DNA of 64,000 nucleotides from Stomoxys calcitrans (GCF_963082655.1 NC_081552.1:193018075-193082074); one strand, 5' to 3'; shown: positions 43,185 to 54,806, counted from the stretch's first letter. Notes: generated by a model from the letters alone, not told the origin. A program made the numbers and translations.

Positions 43185-45665
43185 ATCTTTTATATTCTTG
43201 ATCGTCGTGAAATTTTAAGACCAATCTTAGACCATCTAGCCATGTCCGTCCGTCTGTCTGTTGAAATCACGCTACAGTCTTTAAGAATAGAGATATTGAG
43301 CTGAAATTATGCAGAGATTTTTTTTACCCATAGACAGATTAAGTTTGAAGTTGGGCTATATGGGGGCCCCCAAAAACCACATTTATTATCCGATTTTGCT
43401 GAAATTTGGGACGGTGAGTTGTGTTTAGCCAAGCGACATCTTTCTTAAATTTGGCCCAGATCGTTCCAGATTTAGGTGTAGCTGCCATATAGACCGATTT
43501 CTCGATTTAAGATCTTGGGCCCGTAATAGGCGCATTTATTGTCCGATTTCGCTGAAATTTGGGACAGTGAGTTGTGTTAGTCCCTTTAACATCTCTTTTT
43601 ATACCCTCCACCAAAGGATGGGGGGTATACTAATTTCGTCATTCTGTTTGTAACTACTCGAAATATTCGTCTGAGACCTTCTTGATCGTCGTGAAATTTT
43701 ATGTCGATCTAGCTATGTCTGTCCGCCTGTCCGTCCGTCCGTCCGTATTGTAAATGGGCCATATCGGTCCATGTTTTGATATAGCTGCCATATAAACCGA
43801 TCTTGGGTCTTGACTTCTTGGTCCTTTAGAGGGCGCAATTCTTATTCGATTGGAATGAAATTTTTGCACGACGTGTTTTGTTATGATCTCCAAACATTGT
43901 GCCAAGTATGGTTTAAATCAGTCTATAACCTGATATAGCTGCCATATAAACCGATCTGGGGACTTGACTTCCTTGTGCCTCTAGAGGGCGCAGTACTTAT
44001 CTGATTCGAATGAAATTTTGCCCGACGTGTTTTGCTATGATATCCAACAACTGTGACGAGTTTGGTTCAAATCGGTCTATAACCTGATATAGCTGTCATA
44101 TAAACCGATCTTGGGTCTTGACTTCTTGAGCCTCTAGAGGGCGCAAGTCTTATCCGTTTGGAATGAAATTTTCCACTACGTGTTTTGTTATGATATGCAA
44201 CACCTGTGCCAAGTTTGGTTCAAATCGATCCATAACCTGATATAGCTGCCATATAAACCGATCTTGGGTCTTGACTTCTTGAGCCTGTAGAGTGCGCAAT
44301 GAAATTTCGCACGACGTGTTTTGCTAAGATATCCAACAACTGTGCCGAGTTTGGTTGAAATCGGTTCATAACCTGATATAGCTGCCATATAAACCGATCT
44401 TGGGTCTTGACTTCTTGAGCCTCTAGCGGGCGCAATTCTTATCCGATTTAAATGATTTTTTTCACGACGTATTTTGTTATGATATCCAACTACTGTGCCA
44501 AGTATGGTTCAAATCGGTTCATAACCTGATATAGCTGCCATATAAACCGATCTTGGGTCTTGACTTCTTGAGCCTCTAGCGGACGCAATTCTTATCCGAT
44601 TTAAATGATTTTTTTCACGACGTATTTTGTTATGATATCCAACAACTGTGCCAAGTATGGTTCAAATCGGTCAATAACCTGATATAGCTGCCATATAAAC
44701 CGATCTCGGGGTCTCGACTTCTTGAGTCTCTAGAGTGCGCAATTCTTATCCGATTGGAATGAAATTTTGCACGACGTGTTTTGTTATGATCTCCAAACAC
44801 TGTGCCAAGTATGGTTCAAATCGGTCTATAACCTGATATAGCTGCCTTATAAACCGATCTGGGGACTTGACTTTTTGTGCCTCTAGAGGGCGCAGTACTT
44901 ATCTGATTGGAATGAAATTTTGCCCGACGTGTTTTGCTATGATATCCAACAACTGTGCCAAGTTTGGTTCAAATCGGTCTATAACCTGATATAGCTGTCA
45001 TATAAACCGATATTGGGTCTTGACTTCTTGAGCCTTTAGAGGGCGCAATTCTTATCCGATTTGAATGAATTTTGGCACGACACGTTTTGTTATGATATCC
45101 AACAACTGTGCCAAGTATGGTTCAAATCGGTTCATAACCTGATATAGCTGCCATATAAACCGATCTTGGGTCTTGACTTCTTGAGCCTCTAGAGGTCGCA
45201 ATTATTATCCGATTTGCTTGAAATTTTGTACGACGGATTCTCTTATGACCATTAACATACGTGTTTATTATGGTCAGAATCGGTCTATAGCCCGATACAG
45301 CTCCCATATAAATTGATCTCCCTATTTTACTTTTTGAGCCCCAAAAGGGCGCAATTCTTATTCGAATTGGCTGACATTTTACACAGGTCTCCAACATTGA
45401 ATTTAATGGTGGTCCAAAATGGACCATATCTTGATATCGCTCTAATAGCAGAGCAAATCTTTTCTGATGTCCTGTATTGCCTAAGAAGAGATGACGGGAA
45501 AAGAACTCGACAAATGCGATCCAAGGTGGAGGGTATATAAGATTCGGCCCGACCGAACTTAGCACGCTTTTACTTGTTTCAATTTGGCCTAGATCGTTCC
45601 AGATTTGGATGAAGCTGCCGTATAGACCGATCTCTGGGGCCCATAAAAGACGCATTTATTGTTAA
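43185..45665 (+). mobile_element. DINE family 2 element split by a complete DINE
   Basis: The first part, 43185-43596, has the head blocks 'tatattcttgatcgtcgtga', 'agccatgtccgtccgtctgt', 'gagatattgagctgaaatta' and two family 2 monomers up to 'tccctttaacatctctt'. It resumes at 45579 with 'caatttggcctagatcgttc' and runs out near 45665. The two parts are contiguous in the family 2 consensus order. Confidence 0.82.
43597..45578 (+). mobile_element. Complete DINE-1-like element, family 1, ~1.98 kb
   Basis: The best-preserved copy. The 5' head starts TATACCCTCCACCAA (43600); a shortened GTCC/GTCT block lies at 43719-43745. Nine or so monomers follow, with 'cttgacttcttgagcctcta' at about 44114, 44270, 44405 and 44557 (period about 152). 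A unique 3' block then precedes 'aaggtggagggtata' (about 45522), the hairpin 'ttcggcccgaccgaa' and 'cttagcacgcttttacttg'. It is inserted between T residues in a family 2 element, which fits Helentron insertion. It encodes no Rep/helicase. Confidence 0.9.
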
Positions 45666-46751
45666 TTTAAGGCCTTTTTACTTGCATTTGTATTATAGTC
45701 CTCCATTTTCACTCCCTTGAACATGGCTTTTATCGAAACCTTTCTCAAATTGTCCAAATCACCAAAACAAATGTATGCATTAGTATTTAGGGACGAAAAC
45801 TTTTTTTTTTGTTTTTCTGATATTTTTTGTTTCTGCTTATTTGAAAGTGCTTTATTAGCTTTCTGCACAGGCACAAATCACATTGTAGATTTATGGATCC
45901 CCTGGGAAATATTCCATTATTTAAAGGTTCTATGGCTGTTTGCTATGAGGTTTTGGTTTTTGGCTTTTGTGTTTTTGTGATTTTTGCTGAACCATGTTCC
46001 CAAACAAATTAGTGTAGCCAGAAGCAAAAATTACGTCCGTATTTATATATATTTAGAAATTATCTGATGTTGCATTTGCCTACGTCTTGTGCTGTGTTGA
46101 GCGCTACTATATTTGCACAATTTATGGAACATGACAGACAGTTCAATGACATCAAAGTTTTTCCATGTGATTTGTTTCATAGCAGCATTGTTTTTTTGTT
46201 TATAAATAAATGAACAGTGCAATCGTACAGAGCAGAGTTTTTATTCAACAGTAATCTGACATACATTGAACTGCAAGGAAAAAAAGTAAAAATTCAGCAA
46301 ACAACAATGAGCTCGATGAATGATAATGAACAAAGTTCAACAGTGCATAATTATAGTAAACTATTTTATAAATGAATTATATTATAACTAAATATTTTTG
46401 TTTTGATTTAACTATCAGAAGGAAGAGGGAGTGTATGTACAATGAAACAAAGTTGGCCGAAAATTTAAGATTTTTCCTTATTCGTAGGATTTAAGCAATG
46501 AAAACCAGCCAGAAAACCAAAACTTTAAAAAACAGATGCTTTCTTTAAATTTAATTTCCTATTTACTAACGGACATGAACATCCGTTTCAAATTTTTATC
46601 GCAGATTGATTCTAATTTTACCTCATGGATGACTGCCCCATTAAGATTTTTTATAAAATTCTTTTTTATAATTTGGCATTTTAAACCAAAACATTTAAAG
46701 ACTCTACTATTTGTAAGACTGTATTGCGTTTTTTTAACTCAAGGCCATTCT
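45666..46751. other. AT-rich non-repetitive stretch, no gene seen
   Basis: The frames at 45662-45980 are opposing low-complexity translations. Nothing is recognisable. Confidence 0.45.
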
Positions 46752-47979
46752 GTTTTGTAACTTCTCGTCCTATTCGTCTAAGACCCCATAAAGTATATAT
46801 ATTCTTGATCGTCATGACGCTTTAAGTCGATCTAGACATACCCGTCCGTCTGCCCGTCCGTCTGTATGTCGAAAGCACGCTAAATTTCGAAGCAGTAAAG
46901 CTATCCGCTTGAAATTTTGCACAAATACTTCTTATTAGTGAAGGTCGGTTGGTATTGTAAATGGGTCATATCGGCCCATGTTTTTGATATAGCTGCCATA
47001 TAAACCTATCACGGATATTGACTTCTTTACCCACTAAAAGGCGCAATTTCTATCCGATTTGGCTAAATTTTGCATGAGGTGTTTTGTTATGACTTCAAAT
47101 AACTGTGCCAAATATGCCTCAAATCGGTCCATGTTCTAATATAGCTGCCATATAAACCGATCATGAATCTTGACTTCTTTACCCACTAGAGGGCACAATT
47201 CCTATCCGATTTGGCTGAAATTTTACATGAGGTGTTTCGTTATGACCTCCAATAACTGTGCGAAGTATGGTTGAAATCGGTTCATAACCTGATATAGCTG
47301 TCATATAAACCGATCTGGGGTCTTGACGTCTTGAACCTCTAGAGGGCGCAATTCCTATCCGTTTTGGCTGAAATTTTGCATGACGTGTTTCGTTTTGACT
47401 TCCAATAACTGTGCGTAAATCGGTATATAACCTCATATAGCTGTCATATAAACCGAACATGGATATTGACTTCTTTACCCACTAGAGGGCGCAATTTTGC
47501 ATGAGGTGTTTTGTTATGACTTCCAATAACTGTGCCAAATATGGTTCAAATCGGTCTATAACCTGATAAAGCTGTCATATAAACCAATTTGGGATTTTAA
47601 CTTCTTGGCCTCAAGAAGGCCTAATTATTATCCGATATGGCTGACATTTTGTACAACGGCTTCTTCCATGACCTCCTACATACATGTCAAATATGGTATG
47701 AATTGGTTTTTAGCCTGATACAGCTTCCCTATAAACCGATTTCCCTATTTTACTTCTTGAGCCCCTAAAAGGCCCCCTTTCTTATTCGATTTGGTTGAAA
47801 TTTTACACATATACTTCTACTGTGGTCTTCTACATTCAATTCAATTAGCAAAGCATTTCTTTTCTTTCATATCTTTTGTTTATCTAAAAGGAGATACCGG
47901 GAGAGAACTCGACAAATGCCATCCATGGTGGAGGGTATATAAGATTCGATCCGGCCGAACTTAGCCCGCTTTTACTTGT
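46752..47979 (+). mobile_element. DINE-1-like element, family 1, nearly complete
   Basis: The head begins within 'ttttgtaacttctcg' (46753), so the first ~40 bp are missing; 'ataaagtatatatattcttg' and 'ccgtccgtctgcccgtccgt' follow. About six monomers, then 'gccatccatggtggagggta', 'taagattcgatccggccgaa' and 'cttagcccgcttttacttg' to 47979. Confidence 0.85.
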
Positions 47980-48568
47980 TGGATATCGGAAGGGGGGCGG
48001 CCCTACCCCTTACCAAAAAAAGTGCAACATATATGGGACTCAAGTATAAGTATGCAGGAGTAGACAATGAATTTCACATTAAAAATTGGGTCCATAACCC
48101 AAAAACCCCTTAAAATAGGTTTATTGGACGATAATGACAATATGGGACACAAATGAAAGGTCTTCGGGAGTAGATAAAGAATATGGTCAGGAAGGAAGAA
48201 TCGGCATTTTTAATTTGTACATATCGGAAGGTGGGGAACCCTCCATCATTACTCCAGAAACACCACCCAAAATCAAAAGTAGACCGAAAGCGACAATATG
48301 GGTATCAAATGAAAGGTATTGTAAAGTAGAATACGAAAATAGTATTAAAAATTACAAGGTTCACGTACCCAAAGAGTCACCCACACCAAAATTCCCCCAA
48401 ACAGACATATTGTACACACATATCAATATAGGAGGAGTAGACTACGAATATGACATAAAAAATGAGATTCAAGTAATTGGGGGTCGCCCCACCTCAAAAA
48501 AGCCGCCAACATTGGAACATTACTCGATCACAGCTATAGGAGACTCAAATGAAAGGTATTTGTAAGCT
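47980..48568 (-). repeat. Family 4 tandem repeats
   Basis: 'acaaatgaaaggtcttcggg' near 48150, 'atcaaatgaaaggtattgta' near 48305 and 'ctcaaatgaaaggtatttgt' near 48544 mark the units. The 143-codon frame at 48134-48565 is read-through of these monomers. Confidence 0.7.
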
Positions 48569-48574
48569 GTGAAA

Positions 48575-48650
48575 GCATAGTGAAGAAGGTTTGATTGAAA
48601 TTTTAGCTCAACGATAAGACGCTGCCTTTTTATAGTCGAGTCCAAGGTTG
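48575..48650 (-). mobile_element. SINE fragment
   Basis: 'ttttagctcaacgataagac', 'gctgcctttttatagtcgag' and 'tccaaggttggtgcag' match the middle of the SINE family. Both ends are missing. Confidence 0.6.
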
Positions 48651-48667
48651 GTGCAGATCAGCATAAA

Positions 48668-49270
48668 TTCTTTTTATACCCACCACCATAGGATGAGGTT
48701 ATACTAATCTAGTCATTCCGTTTGTAACACCTCGAAATATTCGTCTAAGACCCCATAAAATTTATACATTCTTGATCATCTCGACGTTCGATCTAGCCAT
48801 GTCCGTCCGTCCGTCCGTCTGTCGATATCACAATAGAGGTGGAACGCTTAAAGTAAATTGCAAAATTTGCCCATGAACATTCCACTATGGAACAGAGGCA
48901 AACTTCTAACATATCAATGAGTGCAGTCCGATTCAAGTTTAAGCTCAATGATAAAGGGAGTCCTTTTTATAGACGAGTCCGAACGGCATGCCGCAGTGCG
49001 ACACCTTTTTCGAGAGAAGTTTTACATGGCATAGTACCTCACAAATGTTGCCAGCATTAGAAGGGGAAAACCTCCGCTGAAAATTTTTTCTGATGGTCTC
49101 GCCAGGATTTGCACCCAGGTCCATCAGCGTCATAGGCGGACATGCTAACCTCTGCGCTACGGTGGCCTCCGAACGCGTTAAGCTAGCTGCTTGAAATTTT
49201 GCACAGATACTTAACATGTATGTAGGTCATTGGGGATAGCAAATGGCCTATATCGGTTCAGATTTAGACA
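48668..49270 (+). mobile_element. DINE-1-like 5' part, split by a SINE
   Basis: The head starts 'tttttatacccaccaccata' (48671), with 'catgtccgtccgtccgtccg' near 48799. It is interrupted at 48853-49170 and continues 'gaacgcgttaagctagctgc' to about 49270, where it stops. The following 49271-49494 shows nothing I can assign. Confidence 0.8.
48853..49170 (-). mobile_element. Full-length tRNA-derived SINE
   Basis: The minus-strand head is 'ggaggccaccgtagcgcaga' (A box intact), with a B box weakened to 'gggtgcaaatcc'. The body matches the copy at 10.3 kb closely. The flanks 'gaacgcttaaag' (48842) and 'gaacgcgttaag' (49171) form the target duplication within the DINE head. Confidence 0.88.
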
Positions 49271-49494
49271 GCAAGCATCACCAATAACAAATTCAGCGCC
49301 ATCTATTTGGGGGATTTACATTTTTGGAATAGTAAAGCCAACCCGAACAGAGAAATAGACTGTGAGAGGTACAACAGACAGTGTTCAAAGTTGATCATAT
49401 GCTTTTCACTACGGTTTTGACAAGTTGTCATTCGAATAAATAAAATATAGGAACTAAACTTTGACTGTTTTCGGTTTTATTTTTTTAGCCCTAC

Positions 49495-51420
49495 GCATCT
49501 TTTATAAAAATTTGGTCCAAGGTTTCTACGGGGCCTTCTCAACCCCAAAAAACCCTCAAAGCGGGCATGAATGTGCAATGTCACAAAATGGGTATAAAAC
49601 TAAAGGTTTTTAGGATTGGACTATAAATCTGGCATACACTTTGGGACAGGGTCTGGGACCGCCCACCCACTAAATACCTTTCAATTGGACTGTAGTTCGA
49701 TCGGGATGATATGGGAATTAAAAGAAAGTTCTATGGCAGTAGAGTTCAAATTTAATGTTGACTCAGATTCAAGTATCTGAGTCATGCCTTGCCGTTTAAC
49801 AGGATATGTATATCTTAGCGTCGGGGGGACCGCCCAATGCTACATTCCCCTCAAACTGGGCATTTTTGAGGACTACGGCAAAAAAAAGGGGCTCCTATTT
49901 GATACCAAGTGTGTCAGGGACGCCTAATCTCATAAACTGCCCCTAACCCCCACATATATACCGATATGTAGCTCAAATGTGGTTTTTGGGAGTGGAGTAT
50001 GAAACTGATATCCACTTTCGGGGCAAAGGTTTTGGCTACTCCAATCCACCACCAAAACCAAGAGAATGAAGTAGATCTAACATCCAAACGTTATTGGGCG
50101 GACGCTCTCCTTAACCTATTGTCAAAAACGCCAGATCTCGGAGATGTGTGTACCGATTTGAACGAAATTTTGTGTGCCACCTTATGGTTCCCCAAAAACA
50201 CGAAATAGGTATACATTTTTGAGGTCAAATGACCTGGGGGGACGCACCATCACAAAACCCACCCGAACGGACATGTTTACCGATTGGGACAATATGGGTA
50301 TCAAATGAAAGGTTTTTAAGAGTAGAGTACCAACTTGGCATTAAAATGTCAGCCTCCGAATTGGGGGGTGGGGAGTGGTCCACCCCCAGAAACACCAACA
50401 AATAGGACACTTTTACAGCTTTAGGCAATATGGATATAAAATGAAAGGCATTTAAAAGTAGAGTACAAAGCTGACATAAAAATGTATTCCTTGGTGTTTG
50501 AGGAGCCTCCCAAGCCCCCAAAACCTTCCAACAGGACATATTTACCGATTGGGACAAAATGGATATCAACTGAAAGGTACTTAAAAGCAGAGTACTCTAC
50601 TGTTATATCAGTAGAGTTTGAATTTAATGTTGATGTAAGGATTCAGGTATCGGGGTCACGTGCTGTCGTTTAGCAGGACATGTATATCACGACCATAAAG
50701 TACTGAAATAAATTGTCTTTTATGTCTTAGCGTCGAGGGGACCGCCCAACGCTTCATTCCCCTCAAACTGGACATTTTTGAGATTCGGGGCTCCAATCTG
50801 ATGCCGAGTGTTTAATGGCCAAGTGTTTTGGGGACGCCTAACCTCAAAAACTGCCCCTAACCCCCACATATATACCGATATGTAGCACAAATGCGGTTTT
50901 GGGGAGTAGAGTATAAATCTGGTATCCACTTTTGGGGCAAAGGGTTTGGCTACTCCAATCCACCACTAAAACCAAGAGAATGAAGTAGATCTAACATTCA
51001 AACTTTATTGGGCCGACGCTCCCCTTAACCTGTTGTCAAAGACGAGAGATCTCTCTAATAACTCAAAATCACAAATTTTGTATATCTATTTAGGGTGGGA
51101 TATCTAGGGGGTTGCTCCACCTTCAAAGCCCGCCAAATGGAAATGTAATCCAATAAAGACAATATGGGCTATTTGCAACTACAGCACGAATTTGACATAT
51201 GGGGATCCGCCTCATTCCCAAAATTACCCCCATACCGGACATATTTATCGACCATAGTAATATAAGGCTCTAATGAAAGATATTTGAGAGTAGAGCACCA
51301 ATATGATATCCATGAAATGCCTGAAATGCCAAACCAGCACCCCTAAACAGGAATTATATGTCTCAGATAAAACAAGAGAGTGAATTAAGGCGCAGCGGAG
51401 CGGATCCTGTCCAGCTAGTT
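49495..51420 (-). repeat. Family 4 array with a ~914-bp higher-order duplication
   Basis: Family 4 monomers at about 130-bp spacing (for example 50303, 50436, 50569) are combined with larger blocks. 'gcccctaacccccacatata' occurs at 49939 and 50853, and the surrounding 600-700 bp are collinear, giving an offset of 914 bp. It is non-coding; the frames of 60-114 codons are read-through. Confidence 0.72.
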
Positions 51421-51499
51421 AATTATGAAAAAGTTTTCTCACAGTTCGGTAATGGAATGTTTGTGCGAAAATCCTGTCTCATTTGATGCCTAAGGTGCT

Positions 51500-51680
51500 T
51501 TCGATAGACAGACGGACGGACATGGGACAACATTTCGAAGTGTTACGAATTGTATAACTAAACAGAAAAAAATAATCTCAAACATGTAAAAGCGAGCTAA
51601 GTTCGGCCGGGCCGAATCTTTTGCGTAGCTTGTAAACTCCTTTCATAGAATGGTGGAGGAATACTTACCATGGCGAAGCA
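51500..51680 (-). mobile_element. DINE head and 3' end fragments
   Basis: 51500-51560 carries head remnants ('gatagacagacggacggaca', 'cgaagtgttacgaattg'). 51583-51625 carries a reversed 3' terminus ('catgtaaaagcgagctaagt' and hairpin TTCGGCCGGGCCGAA). No monomers connect them, so these are two separate stubs. Another degraded stub, 'cgaccgagccgaact', lies at 52019. Confidence 0.7.
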
Positions 51681-51802
51681 ATATTCATATAATGTGTGAT
51701 ATTATTTTGGTTTAAATATACCAACCTGCAACGAAAATAGAAAAAAAGATGTTGTAAGACATTTTTTGTTGGATAATTTAATCTGTTTTAGAATAATAAT
51801 TA

Positions 51803-52010
51803 TTGGGTTGCCCAAAAAGTAACTGCGGATTTTTCATATAGTCGGCGTTGACAAATTTTTTCACAGCTCAGTCAGTTATCAGCTGTTACTTTTAGCTTGC
51901 TTTAGAAAAGAAGTGTGAAAAGTATATTTGATTAAAGTTCATTCTAAGTTTTATTAAAAATGCATTTACTTTCTTTTAAAAAATCCGCAATTACTTTTTG
52001 GTCAACCCAA
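51803..52010 (-). mobile_element. Second copy of the mariner-type MITE, inverted
   Basis: The terminal repeats 'ttgggttgcccaaaaagtaa' (51803) and 'ttactttttggtcaacccaa' (to 52010) match the copy at 41015-41250, and the internal sequence is its reverse complement with about 28 bp less. TA is present on the left; the right flank is TG, so the duplication has decayed. Confidence 0.9.
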
Positions 52011-52079
52011 TGAAAATCGACCGAGCCGAACTTTGTATATCTATCACCTTGGGTAGACATACTAAGCGCATTATGTCAA

Positions 52080-52880
52080 TTTTGGGGTAAAAAAATAGGC
52101 CATCTGTACCTATGCCGATGACATCGACATCATAGGTCGGTTACCGGAAGTAGTAACTGCAGCCTTTGAAAGAATCGAGAGAGAGTCAGTGAAAATGGGT
52201 CTGGCAGTAAATGAAGATAAGACGAAATGGATGGTTTCAACTCCCAAAACGCCTTGCACAACCGAGCAGATAAAGAAAATGGAGAAAGTTGGGAACCACA
52301 ACTTTGAGATAGTCCGTCACCGCCGTAATTGAAAAGAATGACACCAGTTTTGAGATTAAACGAAGAATAATACTGGCAAACAGATGCTACTATGGATTAT
52401 GGACAATTCCACCTCCCGACAGACGAAGATTACACTACACAAGACACTAATACTACCCGTGTTGTTATATGATTCCGAAGCATGGGTAATTGTGAAAGCA
52501 GACGAGGCAGTGCTTGGAGTGTTTGAGAGAAAGATACTTCGTAAAATATATGGACCACTTTGGGTTAATGGAGAATATAGGCGTCGTATGAACCACAAGC
52601 TGTATGACGACGATAGCATAGTTACACGTATTTAAATACAACGGCTGCGTTGGATAGGTCATGATGTCCGGATGGATGAAGAAGCTCCAGCAAAGAAGTC
52701 TTTTGAAGGCAAACACGGGAAGGCCAAAAGCCCGATGAAAAGATCAAGTGGTGGGAGACACCTCGAAATTTGTTGTCAAAGATTTTAGAATGACCGCAGA
52801 AGATCGTAGCGCTTGGAACGCTATTAAACGTTCGGTTAGTGGAACAAATGTTCTGTCATAGCCAATTGAAGTAAAGTAAT
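52080..52880 (+). pseudogene. RTE-like LINE relic: RT palm to C-terminus
   Basis: The longest copy of this family. YADDIDIIGRLPEVV begins at 52111 and keeps the catalytic YADD. It is followed by GLAVNEDKTKWMVST, FEIKRRIILANRCYYGLW, then, after a frameshift, KTLILPVLLYDSEAWVIVKA, LGVFERKILRKIYGPL and RRRMNHKLYDDDSI (52384-52635). The C-terminal RLRWIGHDVRMDEEAPAKKS follows in another frame. The 3' tail is 'ccaattgaagtaaagtaa' near 52862. The LINE clade is named by analogy only. Confidence 0.8.
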
Positions 52881-53054
52881 CTGTGAATTTTTAGCAGATA
52901 TATCGAAATATGGTACAATCTGCACCAACCTCGCCAGGGACGTCGACGTCAGAGGTTGAGGGCGGGATCTAAAACCCTTTAAATAACAATTAAATAAGCA
53001 AATTTTTCCGGAAACAATGAAATTTTTAAAATTCTTCATTATACACAACACGGA

Positions 53055-53925
53055 TGCCGAAGAGCCTAACACAACTCACCGGGGAAAATTTCAGCGAAAT
53101 CGGTTAATATCTACGCCCTTTTTGGGCCCAGGAACTTTAATCGGAAGATCGATATAAAGGGTGATTTTTTTGAGGTTAGGATTTTCATGCATTAGTATTT
53201 GACAGATCACGTGGGATTTCAGACATGGTGTCAAAGAGAAAGATGCTCAGTATGCTTTGACATTTCATCATGAATAGACTTACTAACGAGCAACGCTTGC
53301 AAATCATTGAATTTTATTACCAAAATCAGTGTTCGGTTCGAAATGTGTTCATTCACCGTAACATTGCGTCCAACAGCATCTTTGAAAAAATACGGTCCAA
53401 TGATTCCACCAGCGTACAAACCACACCAAACAGTGCATTTTTCGGGATGCATGGGCAGTTCTTGAACGGCTTCTGGTTGCTCTTCACTCCAAATGCGGCA
53501 ATTTTGCTTATTTACGTAGCCAGAAATGAGCCTCATCGCTGAACAAAATTTGTCAAAATTTGAACACATTTCGAACCGAACACTGATTTTGGTAATAAAA
53601 TTCAATGATTTGCAAGCGTTGCTCGTTAGTAAGTCTATTCATGATGAAATGTCGAAGCATACTGAGCATCTTTCTCTTTGACACCATGTCTGAAATCCCA
53701 CGTGATCTGTCAAATACTAATGCATGAAAATCCTAACCTCAAAAAAATCACGCTTTATATGCCAGCTATATCCAAGTCAAGACGTATCTAGGCCATATTA
53801 AACATAGATGCTGAAAAACCTAACACCGTTCACTGTGCCAAATGTCAGCGAAATCGGTTGAAAAATGCGCTTTACATGGACCCAAGACATTAAATCGGGA
53901 GATCTGTTCACATGAAGGCTATTTT
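53055..53925 (-). mobile_element. DINE family 2 monomers split by a mariner foldback
   Basis: 53055-53153 and 53757-53925 are consecutive reversed family 2 monomers ('gaagagcctaacacaactca'; 'gccagctatatccaagtcaa'). The inserted element lies between 'ggaagatcgata' and 'tatatgccagct', exactly inside the 'gatcggtctatatggcagct' motif. Confidence 0.78.
53154..53758 (-). mobile_element. Mariner-derived foldback with ~200-bp inverted ends
   Basis: Both ends carry the same ~205-bp sequence inverted, from 'aaag[g/c]gtgattttttt' through an ATG at 53271 (plus) and about 53641 (minus) encoding MNRLTNEQRLQIIEFYYQNQ. The arms are nearly identical. The core on the minus strand encodes GYVNKQNCRIWSEEQPEAVQ and ELPMHPEKCTVWCGLYAGGI with FFKD, a Tc1/mariner transposase middle. 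The 3' half including the second and third catalytic acids is missing; its place is taken by an inverted 5' end. It lies at a TA. Confidence 0.87.
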
Positions 53926-54806
53926 TATACCCATCACAATAGGATGTGGGTATACTAATCTAGTCATTGCGTTTGTAACACCTCGACTAAGACCCCATAT
54001 ATATATTCTTAATCGTCTAGTCGTTCTGAATCGATCTGGTCACGTCCGTCCGTCTGTTTGTCGAAATTACGATAGTGGTCGAACGCGTAAGGCTAGCCGT
54101 TTGAAATTTTGCACAGATACTTAATTTCGATGTAGGTCGTTGGTGATTGCAAATGGGTCATATCGATTCAGATTTAGATATAGCTCTCATATAAGCCGAT
54201 CGCCCGTTTTGACTTCTTGAGCCCTTACAAGCCGCAATTCTTGTCCGATTTAGCTGAAATTTCGCATGTAGTGTTTGATTATGACTTTCAACAACTGTGT
54301 CAACTTCGGTTCAAATCGGTCTGTAATCTGAAATAGCTCCCATATAAACCGATCTCCCGATTTGACTTTTTGAGCCCCTGGAAGCCGCAACTTTTGTCCG
54401 ATTTGGCTGAAATTTTGCACGTAGTGCTCTGTTGAGAATTTCAACAACTGTGCCAAATATGGTCCAAATCGGTCCATAACATGATATAGCTACCATATAA
54501 ACCAATCTCCTGATTGCACTTCTTGAGCCTCTGGAAGTCGCAATGGCTGAAACTTTGCATGTGGTGGTCCGTTATGCCTTCCAATTACTGTGCCAAGTAC
54601 GGTGCAAATCGGTCTATAACCTGACATAGCTTCCATGTAATCCGGTCTATCGATTATCCTTGTTCGGTTCCTAGAAGTTTTAATTTTCTGGTTTGACAGA
54701 AGTTCGGTATGTAGCACATTTATTTTGTATAAATTTTAAGCAGAATCCATGGTGGTGGGTTCCCAAGATCCAGTCCGGCCGAATTCAGCACGATTTTACT
54801 TATTCG
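53924..54806 (+). mobile_element. Complete short DINE-1-like element, family 1
   Basis: The head 'tttatacccatcacaatagg' (53924), with 'acgtccgtccgtctgtttg' near 54042, is followed by four monomers (54180-54700) and the 3' end 'atccatggtggtgggttccc', hairpin 'tccagtccggccga', 'acgattttacttatt'. It is only about 0.88 kb because the array is short. Confidence 0.82.

Noticed and set aside
43597..45578. CRISPR-like regular spacing
   Set aside because: The whole ~152-bp unit is repeated with no short-repeat and unique-spacer structure, and this is eukaryotic repeat DNA.
45122..45655. 177-codon minus-strand frame
   Set aside because: It covers the 3' block and last monomers of the DINE element at 43.6-45.6 kb; read-through of repeat sequence.
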